The notes under the pieces were generated by a model. That model did not search any database, was not told the DNA's origin, and saw nothing but the letters and a program-made list of their open reading frames with translations. Of a stretch of DNA of 12,871 nucleotides, positions 7,189 to 12,871 are shown one piece after another. Made by a program: the position numbers and the translations under genes. Every line of letters begins with the position of its first letter. Within the stretch, counting starts at the first letter, position 1. The DNA lies in contig PYCK01000242.1 in the NCBI GenBank assembly GCA_009649835.1, forward strand, positions 1 through 12,871. The letters are read 5' to 3'. This DNA is from Candidatus Methanocomedens sp. (GTDB lineage Archaea > Halobacteriota > Methanosarcinia > Methanosarcinales > Methanocomedenaceae).

Positions 7189-7397
7189 TGCAACCTGAAA
7201 AGTTAAAGATAAAACTTGAACACTGGGCCGGGCATAATAGCAGCCATGCAGCCGGATTTCGAAAGCAAGCACAAGAGGCTGGAGAGATGGGACAACAGGA
7301 TATTGAAGCAGAACTGTTACTGGCTGCTGAGGGTATGGACAGGGCAGGCAGCCATCTTCAAAGGGCAATAGAAATATTGGGAGATACACAGGATTGA
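7185..7397 (+). CDS. Small helical protein with HxxxHxxxH motif, function unknown
   Basis: A 70-residue soluble protein without signal peptide or membrane segment, predicted as a helical hairpin. Helix 1 carries LEHWAGHNSSHAAGFRKQA (residues 11-29), which places His13, His17 and His21 one helical turn apart on the same face. Helix 2 (about 38-65) carries His57. The HWxxHNxxH start resembles a family of short archaeal/bacterial helical proteins of unknown function (possibly DUF8180, which I cannot confirm). The His cluster could bind metal or haem. The gene is translationally coupled: its ATG at 7185 overlaps the S-component stop by 4 nt, and GAGGAG at 7172-7177 is an ideal ribosome binding site. 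A second ATG at 7188 is possible. A cytoplasmic partner or metal chaperone for the transporter is a reasonable but unproven role. Confidence 0.7.
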   Translation: MMQPEKLKIKLEHWAGHNSSHAAGFRKQAQEAGEMGQQDIEAELLLAAEGMDRAGSHLQRAIEILGDTQD

Positions 7398-7463
7398 GGA
7401 ATGGGTAACTTTTTGTTTGCTGCCACAACGATCAGAGAATATCCGGCAATGGGGTGAAAGATT

Positions 7464-9233
7464 ATGAAGAATATTTTAATTATTTTATTTGTTTTACTAC
7501 TGTTCATATTCATTCCGGCAGTCCAGGCGAGCTATTCATATGACGGCATACCGTTTACAATCGCTTCACAAGGCACGGTTAATGGTGGAGTATATATCGA
7601 CGGTGGCCACGGCCTGGAATTCCCGCCTTACTCCCAGGAATTTGATGTGCCGGATGGTCATATCAGGTGGGCACGCCTGTATGTCGGTATCTGGGGCGGC
7701 AAGGAAGAATATGAAGGGTGGGTACAGGTTGACATGAATGACAAAAGCATGGATAAAGTACCGCTGCTGGGTATTAATGATGACAGCACAAACGTGTACT
7801 GTTCAGGTCATGGAGTTTACTGGGTATACTATGATGTAACTGATATTGTTGTGAACGGCGAGAATGCGGTGATTATTGAAACAAGCCAGGGAGAACCCGG
7901 TAATAAACTTGACGGCAGGGTGTACGGCACTGTACTCGCCGCAGTCTATGAAGACAAGAATGCACCCGGGATCACCTACGAGATATATGACGGGAATGTG
8001 AATCTCCATAGTGGGGGATGGAGTGGGAAGCAGGAAAATGTGAATTACGAGACATCTGTATTTTTCAATGATATGCGTAACCAGGACAGTCCGAGCGAAG
8101 CAGAGCTCACAGTGGTCTACCTGACAAGTTCAAAGGGCCTGCCTGATTATCTGCAATTTAATGGCCACCAGCTTGGGACCACACCTCAATATCTCCTTGA
8201 TATGGGATACCACACCGGAGTAACGGATATTGCCAATGAGGTAAGTGGTGATGCCTGTTCAGGTTCAGGCATTCGGAGCAGTTATTTTGATATCGAGTAC
8301 TTCGATGTGCTTGAATATACACAGACAGATAATGTTCTTACATTCCTTTCAGGACGTGACCTGGATGGGGATGGAGATATCGGCGATAACGAAGGTGAAG
8401 ACTATCTGCACCCGGTTTTCACGTCGCTGGTATTGAAGCACAGGACAGCTACCAATCCCGGACCTGATCTATCGATAGAAGTTGAGATGGATGAAAATAA
8501 TCTTATTGAGGAAAATGATGTTGAGATACCGGTAGTGATAGGTAATCCGGGTGGAGTGTATGAAGGATCGGTCAAGATCAGGCTGGATGTTGACGGGAGT
8601 GAGGCTTCAACGACTGATGTGAATATGGATGCCAGCGGTGTTATCAGGTCAACGATCAACTGGCATGCTGCGGCAGGACCCCATCTCCTGGAGATAATAG
8701 TTGATCCTGAAAATGTAGTACAGGAGTCGAATGAAAATAACAATGTCTATGAAGCAGAAGTAGATGTCAATACCAGACCTGACCTGTCGATTTCCATAGG
8801 AGAACCCAGAAAGACTGAAAACCAAAACAGCCTGGCCAAAGCATCATCACCGTTATTGATGTTACTCTTTATTGGAAGTCTTAGAAGAAAAAAAGCCTTC
8901 TTGTTGGCAGTTCTTCTTGTAGCTGCATGTTTTAGCGGCTGTACCGGACCCGGCACCGAATACCAGCAAACAGACTATCAAGTTCCCATAGTCATTCTGA
9001 ATAATGGGGAGTCACCAGCCAGACAATTTGATGTTAACCTGTATCTTGATGAAGAAAAAATTGCGGCACTGCATATCAAGGAGCTGGACGCCAGTTCTTC
9101 AATGGAAGAGGAAATGATGGTAACAGTTGAAGGGGGCGAACATACCCTCAAAGCGATAGTAGACGAGAAGAACTATGTAATTGAATCAGATGAGGACAAT
9201 AATGTGGATGAAATCGTATATAATTTTACTTAG
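7464..9233 (+). CDS. DUF3344-CARDB-CARDB surface protein with internal hydrophobic hairpin and lipobox
   Basis: A 589-residue exported protein. The signal peptide spans residues 1-22. The DUF3344 region follows: NGGVYIDGGHGLEF (40-53), FDVPDGHIRWARLYVGIW (60-77), VYYDVTDIVVNGENAVI (121-137), a YEIYDGNVNL strand, and LHPVFTSLVLKH near its end. An exact EF-hand loop, DLDGDGDIGDNE (299-310), sits in its last third. CARDB 1 runs about 334-438 (from PDLSIEVE to NNVYEAEV). CARDB 2 starts at 439 (PDLSISIG) and resumes at about 498 (YQVPIVILNNGESPA onward). Between them lie PLLMLLFIG (463-471), SLRRKK (472-477) and AFLLAVLLVAACFSGC (478-493), which look like a membrane hairpin ending in a lipoprotein lipobox at Cys493. 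There is no C-terminal anchor. ATG 7464 has GGGGTGA upstream (7451-7457). Confidence 0.8.
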   Translation: MKNILIILFVLLLFIFIPAVQASYSYDGIPFTIASQGTVNGGVYIDGGHGLEFPPYSQEFDVPDGHIRWARLYVGIWGGKEEYEGWVQVDMNDKSMDKVPLLGINDDSTNVYCSGHGVYWVYYDVTDIVVNGENAVIIETSQGEPGNKLDGRVYGTVLAAVYEDKNAPGITYEIYDGNVNLHSGGWSGKQENVNYETSVFFNDMRNQDSPSEAELTVVYLTSSKGLPDYLQFNGHQLGTTPQYLLDMGYHTGVTDIANEVSGDACSGSGIRSSYFDIEYFDVLEYTQTDNVLTFLSGRDLDGDGDIGDNEGEDYLHPVFTSLVLKHRTATNPGPDLSIEVEMDENNLIEENDVEIPVVIGNPGGVYEGSVKIRLDVDGSEASTTDVNMDASGVIRSTINWHAAAGPHLLEIIVDPENVVQESNENNNVYEAEVDVNTRPDLSISIGEPRKTENQNSLAKASSPLLMLLFIGSLRRKKAFLLAVLLVAACFSGCTGPGTEYQQTDYQVPIVILNNGESPARQFDVNLYLDEEKIAALHIKELDASSSMEEEMMVTVEGGEHTLKAIVDEKNYVIESDEDNNVDEIVYNFT

Positions 9234-10263
9234 TCTCCTGATAATAGTCATTTTTCCGGCATCTGCATCATATGCCGGAGATAAGCCGCTGACTACTGTT
9301 TTGCATGATGTACACCCGGGCGGTGTCGAATTTACCCTTGGCAACAGCAGATATAGCGGTGAGATGAAGTCAAATGATACCTACACGGTTGACTTTGAAG
9401 TTGCTGTTCCCGCGGATGCAAGTATCAGGTATGCAAGGGCATATACGTACTGGGTATGGAGTAAAAAAGGCCTGGAAGGTATATATCCGGTGATGAATGC
9501 ATCAGTCATGCATCATGATGTTGTCAAAGCGGTATCACATGATTCGAGATATATCGATACCAAAGGATTTGCAGCGAGATACGACTTTTTTTCAGGCACA
9601 GATGTCTATGATCTGAGCGACCGGATACATGAAAATGGCACTTATTCGATATCATTACAAAATTCGGCAGATGATGAGCGGACATTTTGTTTACAGGGAA
9701 TCGGACTGCTCATAATCTATGAATACCAGGACTCGCCAGTTATCGAATACTGGGTCAATGAAGGTTGTGATATGATCTATGCTGAACATGGTATCACCCC
9801 GGAAATGGCTACAACGACCACATATTTCAAAGGTGAGGTAGATGCAGAAAAGGTGAACAGGGCATACCTGATAACTGCTTCTCCATCAGGGGGCTTGACC
9901 CAGGGTGCAAAACAGACTCGCAACAAGCTTTATTTTAACGAGAAAGCAGAAGTCACGCCCATTCTGGGAGATATTATCAGGATATTATTCGGCAGCGGAA
10001 AAGTGTGGAAAGACATATACATGACAGGTGAATCAGTCCAGATCGCAATTGACGAGCGGGAAGTAACAAATTACCTGAAAACCAAAGATAATTTTGCCAG
10101 CATACAGGACAGCGGTGATTACATGTTGGTGACAAATGCGATTCTGGTACTGGAGTTCGAAGATGAAGGAGAAGCGACAGCGAAAGCGAATAAGACAGCA
10201 GGTTTCGAGCTACTGATTGGGATTGTTTCAATATTCTTTGCTTATGTGGCAGGTAAAAGGTGA
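9202..10263 (+). CDS. Third DUF3344-like surface protein with C-terminal membrane anchor
   Basis: A 353-residue exported protein: signal peptide MWMKSYIILLSLLIIVIFPA and following (about 1-24), an ectodomain, and a C-terminal helix FELLIGIVSIFFAYVAGKR at the end. It shares landmarks with the two upstream DUF3344 proteins but is more divergent: HPGGVEFTLGN, VAVPADASIRYARAYTYWVW, GTDVYDLSDRI, GLLIIYEYQDSPVIEYWVNE and KLYFNE, with LVTNAILVLEFED before the anchor. ATG 9202 is chosen because TGAGGA (9191-9196) lies five nucleotides upstream; ATG 9208 is the alternative and gives an equally good signal peptide. The start overlaps the end of the preceding gene by about 30 nt in another frame, which implies coupled translation. 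It is probably a partner or paralogous subunit of the same surface assembly; function unknown. Confidence 0.75.
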   Translation: MWMKSYIILLSLLIIVIFPASASYAGDKPLTTVLHDVHPGGVEFTLGNSRYSGEMKSNDTYTVDFEVAVPADASIRYARAYTYWVWSKKGLEGIYPVMNASVMHHDVVKAVSHDSRYIDTKGFAARYDFFSGTDVYDLSDRIHENGTYSISLQNSADDERTFCLQGIGLLIIYEYQDSPVIEYWVNEGCDMIYAEHGITPEMATTTTYFKGEVDAEKVNRAYLITASPSGGLTQGAKQTRNKLYFNEKAEVTPILGDIIRILFGSGKVWKDIYMTGESVQIAIDEREVTNYLKTKDNFASIQDSGDYMLVTNAILVLEFEDEGEATAKANKTAGFELLIGIVSIFFAYVAGKR

Positions 10264-10269
10264 GCAATA

Positions 10270-10944
10270 ATGTGTATGGTTAAAACACGAGGGTTGTCAA
10301 AGTACTACACCTTTGGCTCAGGGAACCAGGTGGTGGCGCTTAAGGGTGTAAACCTGACTGTTGAAAGCGGCGAGTTTGTTTCGATAATGGGCCCGTCCGG
10401 ATCAGGGAAATCTACACTGCTAAATATAATAGGATGCCTGGACAAGCCTACCGCCGGTGATGTCTATATAGATGATGTGAAGATCGACTATGGAAATGCC
10501 GGTAATCTCGTGCAATTGCACAGGCAAACAATGGGGTTCGTCTTCCAGGGATTTAACCTCATATCAACAATGAATGCCATAGAGAATGTATGGTATCCCA
10601 TGTATTTCAACAAAGTTCCAAAGCCGGAACGGATAAAAAGAGCAGAAGAACTGTTAGAATCCGTGGGACTAAGGGACAGGACGCTTCACCTCCCCTCAGA
10701 ACTATCCGGGGGCGAGCAGCAGCGCGTGTCCATAGCCCGGGCACTTGCAAACCGTCCCAGGCTTATCCTGGCAGATGAACCAACAGGGAATATAGACTCC
10801 AGGACAGGAAAGAAGATCATTGACCTTATGAAAAAGCTGAATAAAGAGCAGGGGATCACATTCATTGTTACAACCCACGATAAGGCAATGGCTAACAATG
10901 CCGACAGGGTGATAACAATAACGGACGGTGAGATCGTTGATTGA
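10270..10944 (+). CDS. MacB/LolD-type ABC transporter ATPase
   Basis: A 224-residue single nucleotide-binding domain of the FtsE/LolD/MacB class, which pairs with FtsX-type permeases in mechanotransmission, lipoprotein release or export rather than classical transport. Motifs: Walker A GPSGSGKST (41-49), Q-loop Q93 in FVFQGFNLI, signature LSGGEQQR (145-152), Walker B LILADEPTGNID (165-176), H-loop His203 in TTHD. All catalytic elements are intact, in contrast to the truncated ECF ATPase. ATG 10270 has AGGTGA (10258-10263) six nucleotides upstream, part of it being the stop of the preceding gene; ATG 10276 is less favoured. The permease gene that follows overlaps its 3' end. Confidence 0.93.
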   Translation: MCMVKTRGLSKYYTFGSGNQVVALKGVNLTVESGEFVSIMGPSGSGKSTLLNIIGCLDKPTAGDVYIDDVKIDYGNAGNLVQLHRQTMGFVFQGFNLISTMNAIENVWYPMYFNKVPKPERIKRAEELLESVGLRDRTLHLPSELSGGEQQRVSIARALANRPRLILADEPTGNIDSRTGKKIIDLMKKLNKEQGITFIVTTHDKAMANNADRVITITDGEIVD

Positions 10945-12118
10945 GGCATTCTTACTGGCAATGAGGCAGTTGCGAACCAAAAAGGTCAGGACACTGCTGA
11001 TCCTGCTCGGGATATCAGTTGGTGTGGCGGCCGTTGTCGGAGTGACATCCCTGGGGGAGGGGATCCGTGTCAATGCAGTTGGTGAGATCGAAAAATCCCA
11101 TGACCTGACCTTAATAGAGGTATCCCCGGGAGTCAGCAATGGAAATATTATCCTGATAACCGAATCAAAAGTACGTGCGGTCAGTGAATATGGATCTGTA
11201 GTCGCACCATATACCAAGGATGATTATGTGACACCAAATAAGACATATTTTAAGGCCAACGGCATTTCAGCACAATATATGGATGCCAAAGACCTGAAGC
11301 TTGAAGCTGGCATGTGGCTTGAGGAAGGAACATACCAGATCGTGCTGGGAAGTGATATCGGGGAGAAATTCGCAAAGATTGAGGGAGCAGAGATCGGAAA
11401 CACCATTGATGCCAGGATCAGGTTGTACGGAGAAGAAGGCAGGGCGACAGATAAGGATGTTACCTTCATGATAGTAGGCAGGTTAAAACCTACCGGGACC
11501 GATACCGATGACCAGGCATTTATGGATATGAATATTGCCAGGGAGCTTACAGGGAAAGATGTTTATGACGGCATTATGGTTAAGCTGGATAAGTCCGGCC
11601 AGACGCCAGCTGCAAGAACTGCCATTGAGAAACTGGGGCTGACCTGCTATAGTGCACAGGATGAAATAGATTCGGTCAACAAAATAATGAACGCTGTGAC
11701 CCTTGTTCTTGCATTCTTTTCAAGCATATCATTGATAGTGGGCGGGCTCATGATAATAAATACGATGATCGTCTCGGTGTATGAACGCACTCATGAGATC
11801 GGGATTACCAAGGCCATAGGGGCATCGGAATTGGACATAATCAGGATGTTTTTATCCGAATGTATCATTATAGGAGTACTGGGCGGGATACTTGGTGACC
11901 TGCTTGGGGTTATGTTTTCCTTTTTAATAGACAGTGTGGGCAGGCCCATGCTGGTAGCACAGTTGGGGATCGCGGATTTCGAACATTTAACAGTAATTAA
12001 TATACAAATACTTGCAGCCGGGTTTTTGATATCATTGGTCATATCCGTTATTGCGGGCATTTATCCTGCATGGAGGGGTGCAAAGCTGGACCCGGTCAAG
12101 GCGTTACGACAGCTTTAG
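10937..12118 (+). CDS. MacB/FtsX-type ABC permease
   Basis: A 393-residue membrane protein (396 if GTG 10928 is used). It has the MacB/LolCE layout: N-terminal AMRQLRTKKVRTLLILLGIS and a first membrane helix, then a periplasmic/extracellular MacB_PCD-like domain of about 200 residues, then three C-terminal helices. Recognisable motifs are FSSISLIVGGLMIINTMIVS, YERTHEIGITKAIGAS and the terminal YPAWRGAKLDPVKALRQL. With the ATPase just upstream it forms a complete type VII ABC module, which in other systems extracts lipoproteins or transmits force to surface partners. TTG 10937 is preferred because GGTGA (10927-10931) lies five nucleotides upstream and MIEAFLLAMRQL is the usual N-terminus; GTG 10928 has no Shine-Dalgarno. 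It overlaps the ATPase gene by 8 nt and is the last clear gene of the cluster. Confidence 0.92.
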   Translation: MIEAFLLAMRQLRTKKVRTLLILLGISVGVAAVVGVTSLGEGIRVNAVGEIEKSHDLTLIEVSPGVSNGNIILITESKVRAVSEYGSVVAPYTKDDYVTPNKTYFKANGISAQYMDAKDLKLEAGMWLEEGTYQIVLGSDIGEKFAKIEGAEIGNTIDARIRLYGEEGRATDKDVTFMIVGRLKPTGTDTDDQAFMDMNIARELTGKDVYDGIMVKLDKSGQTPAARTAIEKLGLTCYSAQDEIDSVNKIMNAVTLVLAFFSSISLIVGGLMIINTMIVSVYERTHEIGITKAIGASELDIIRMFLSECIIIGVLGGILGDLLGVMFSFLIDSVGRPMLVAQLGIADFEHLTVINIQILAAGFLISLVISVIAGIYPAWRGAKLDPVKALRQL

Positions 12119-12128
12119 GTGGTGATAA

Positions 12129-12212
12129 ATGTCAACAGGATCATTATTGCGCTTTATCCACTGTTGTCATTTTACTATCTGTCAAAGATGGGGTATAACA
12201 CATTTTGTGTAA
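12129..12212 (+). CDS. Possible 27-residue Cys/His-containing peptide, doubtful
   Basis: An ATG at 12129 directly follows a strong ribosome binding site, GGTGGTGAT (12118-12126), at the end of the permease gene. It opens a 27-codon frame containing HCCHFTIC and ending before the convergent NikR-like gene. The ribosome binding site is the only support; the peptide matches nothing I recognise, and it could be a remnant of a lost downstream gene. Confidence 0.2.
   Translation: MSTGSLLRFIHCCHFTICQRWGITHFV
12198..12210. terminator. Small inverted repeat between convergent genes
   Basis: ACACA-TTT-TGTGT is a perfect 5-bp-arm inverted repeat in the 96-bp gap between the permease gene and the convergent NikR-like gene. 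It is AT-rich and weak; a terminator role for either strand is only a possibility. Confidence 0.2.
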
Positions 12213-12214
12213 TC

Positions 12215-12631
12215 CTATTCACAGAAGTTCACAGTGTTTATCTTCACATGTATCACACCTTTTTGAGCAGTTAATTTTGCCGCCATTTTTGCCAGGTGTT
12301 CTCCTTCTCCGCGCAGGACTAAAATACGCATGTAATAATCACTGGTAATATGAACCCGCATCGAGGATAGTAATATTTCATTTGACTCAAAAATTATTTT
12401 TTCAATAATGGCAGGTAGACCTTTCTTTACCGGGTTGTAGACTATCTCGAATATTCCTATACGTTCTCCTTTAACGTCATTCATCCATTCATGATACTGG
12501 ATGTATCTCCTGAGAGCATCCCTTACGGCATCTGACCTTGATGCATGCCCATTATTGATAATTAATTCGTCAAAATGTGCTAATAAATCGTTCGGGAGCG
12601 TTATCCCGATCCTGGCTAATTCTTCTGTCAT
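12215..12631 (-). CDS. NikR-family ribbon-helix-helix transcriptional regulator without the classical nickel site
   Basis: A 138-residue regulator. Residues 6-45 form a ribbon-helix-helix DNA-binding domain (RIGITLPNDLLAHFDELI and SRSDAVRDALRRYI), and about 57-136 the ACT-like NikR C-terminal tetramerisation domain (GIFEIVYN, SSMRVHI, ILVLRGEG, QKGVIHVKI). From memory of the E. coli NikR sequence the C-terminal domain aligns without gaps, and its nickel ligands His76, His87, His89 and Cys95 correspond to Phe81, Arg92, His94 and Tyr100. Three of four ligands are therefore missing, so the effector is probably not square-planar Ni(II). ATG 12631 is chosen because GGAG (12639-12642) lies seven nucleotides upstream and the RHH fold begins there; the frame stays open to 12703 but that part is not NikR-like. 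It is convergent with the ECF/DUF3344/MacB cluster and may regulate it or whatever lies beyond the window. Confidence 0.88.
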   Translation of the reverse strand: MTEELARIGITLPNDLLAHFDELIINNGHASRSDAVRDALRRYIQYHEWMNDVKGERIGIFEIVYNPVKKGLPAIIEKIIFESNEILLSSMRVHITSDYYMRILVLRGEGEHLAKMAAKLTAQKGVIHVKINTVNFCE

Positions 12632-12674
12632 CCGGATGCTCCAAATATCAACAAAGCAACAAAGGATGGAAAAC

Positions 12675-12707
12675 GCAGAGAGAAGAGGAGTAACCCTCTG
12701 CATTTTT
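12675..12707. promoter_or_regulatory. Inverted repeat with T-run upstream of the NikR-like gene
   Basis: GCAGAG (12675-12680) and CTCTGC (12696-12701) are perfect 6-bp arms around a 15-nt loop, followed on the plus strand by TTTTT (12703-12707). The repeat lies 44-70 bp upstream of the NikR-like start, so it may be an operator or leader hairpin of that gene, or a terminator for an unseen plus-strand transcript. Confidence 0.3.
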
Positions 12708-12735
12708 CATTTACAGTGCAGATGTTTTTATGGAG

Positions 12736-12806
12736 GATGATAGTTTTCTCAGGTGACTGAGCTTTAATTGGTTATTGTATAACCTATGTTTTTGATAACT
12801 ATCATC
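12736..12806. repeat. Long-range inverted repeat flanking a 15-bp palindrome
   Basis: GATGATAGTTTTC (12736-12748) and GATAACTATCATC (12794-12806) are inverted copies matching at 12 of 13 positions. Midway between them lies the perfect palindrome GGTTAT-TGT-ATAACC (12770-12784). The nested arrangement upstream of a regulator gene resembles a multi-site operator. It is visible directly; function is inferred. Confidence 0.45.
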
Positions 12807-12825
12807 TGCAATTCATGTCATATGG

Positions 12826-12860
12826 ATTACTTAGTAATAAGTTTTTCTATTTTAGTAATA
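12826..12860. repeat. Palindrome with a 21-bp-spaced direct repeat
   Basis: ATTACT-T-AGTAAT (12826-12838) is a perfect 13-bp palindrome. TTAGTAATA occurs at 12831-12839 and again at 12852-12860, exactly 21 bp apart, or about two helical turns. This looks like a pair of protein-binding sites in the AT-rich intergenic region that runs off the window end. No gene is visible between 12632 and 12871. Confidence 0.4.
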
Positions 12861-12871
12861 CAAAATATGAC

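Larger units (their letters stand above)
4333..12118 (+). other. Probable eight-gene operon: ecfT through MacB-type permease
   Basis: Eight plus-strand genes are spaced by a 1-nt gap (5184/5186), 4-nt ATGA overlaps (6109-6112 and 7185-7188), a 66-nt gap (7398-7463), an overlap of about 30 nt (9202-9233), a 6-nt gap (10264-10269) and an overlap of 8-17 nt (to 10944). Good Shine-Dalgarno sequences precede most starts. The one larger gap contains the ribosome binding site GGGGTGA of the next gene and no visible promoter, although an internal promoter cannot be excluded. Confidence 0.65.

Noticed and set aside
7401..7457. 18-codon frame in the gap before the middle DUF3344 gene
   Set aside because: An AGGA lies directly against the ATG with no spacing, and the peptide has no feature of note; the stop falls in the next ribosome binding site by chance or as weak coupling.
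2040..11830. Frequent ATCAGG words across the window
   Set aside because: They mostly coincide with Ile-Arg codon pairs using AGG, the preferred Arg codon in this sequence, and with their reverse complements in the minus-strand gene; no regular spacing was seen.
12632..12703. N-terminal extension of the NikR-like protein
   Set aside because: The extra 24 residues do not match the ribbon-helix-helix family, and the ATG at 12631 has a good Shine-Dalgarno at 12639-12642.

Overview
The window looks like a chromosomal segment of a euryarchaeon, most plausibly of the Methanosarcinales (a methanogen or ANME/Methanoperedens-type relative). The reasons are an archaeal/eukaryal-type prolyl-tRNA synthetase with a C-terminal zinc site and terminal Tyr, several start codons preceded by GGTGAT or GGAG (complementary to the archaeal 16S 3' end), TATA-like boxes at archaeal spacing, a NikR-family regulator, and DUF3344/CARDB surface proteins typical of that group. 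The genus cannot be fixed from the sequence alone. No rRNA, tRNA, CRISPR, insertion sequence or phage gene was seen.

Layout. Positions 29-490 (minus) hold a small DedA/VTT membrane protein. A divergent promoter region (491-667) separates it from a hemerythrin-like protein with an eroded metal site (668-1252, plus). It is followed by proS (1297-2766, plus). Convergent to proS is a fused two-domain ABC ATPase of ECF type (2811-4229, minus), whose second nucleotide-binding domain is cut off before its H-loop. A 103-bp divergent promoter with a 15-bp palindrome (4308-4322) leads into a long, tightly packed plus-strand gene cluster (4333-12118).

The cluster contains, in order: the ECF transmembrane subunit EcfT; a DUF3344 surface protein with a C-terminal membrane anchor; a YkoE-like ECF substrate-binding (S) component fused behind a signal peptide and an extracellular beta-sandwich domain; a 70-residue helical protein with an HxxxHxxxH face; a DUF3344-CARDB-CARDB surface protein whose second CARDB is interrupted by a hydrophobic hairpin and lipobox; a third DUF3344 membrane-anchored protein; and a MacB/LolCDE-like ATPase plus FtsX-type permease. 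Most junctions are 1-nt gaps, 4-nt ATGA overlaps or short overlaps, so translation is probably coupled. A NikR-like ribbon-helix-helix regulator that lacks three of the four classical nickel ligands is convergent at the far end (12215-12631, minus). The last 240 bp hold several palindromes and direct repeats that look like operators.

Interpretation. The sequence shows an ECF importer core (AA'-T-S) encoded together with three paralogous cell-surface proteins and a MacB-type mechanotransmission or lipoprotein-type ABC module. A reasonable hypothesis is that the DUF3344 proteins and the S-component ectodomain form an outward-facing assembly around the ECF importer, and that the MacB pair assembles, releases or energises it. 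The substrate is unknown: the S component resembles the YkoE thiamine/HMP family, while the His-rich small protein and the NikR-like regulator hint at a metal. This joint locus is the best candidate in the window for an undescribed system.
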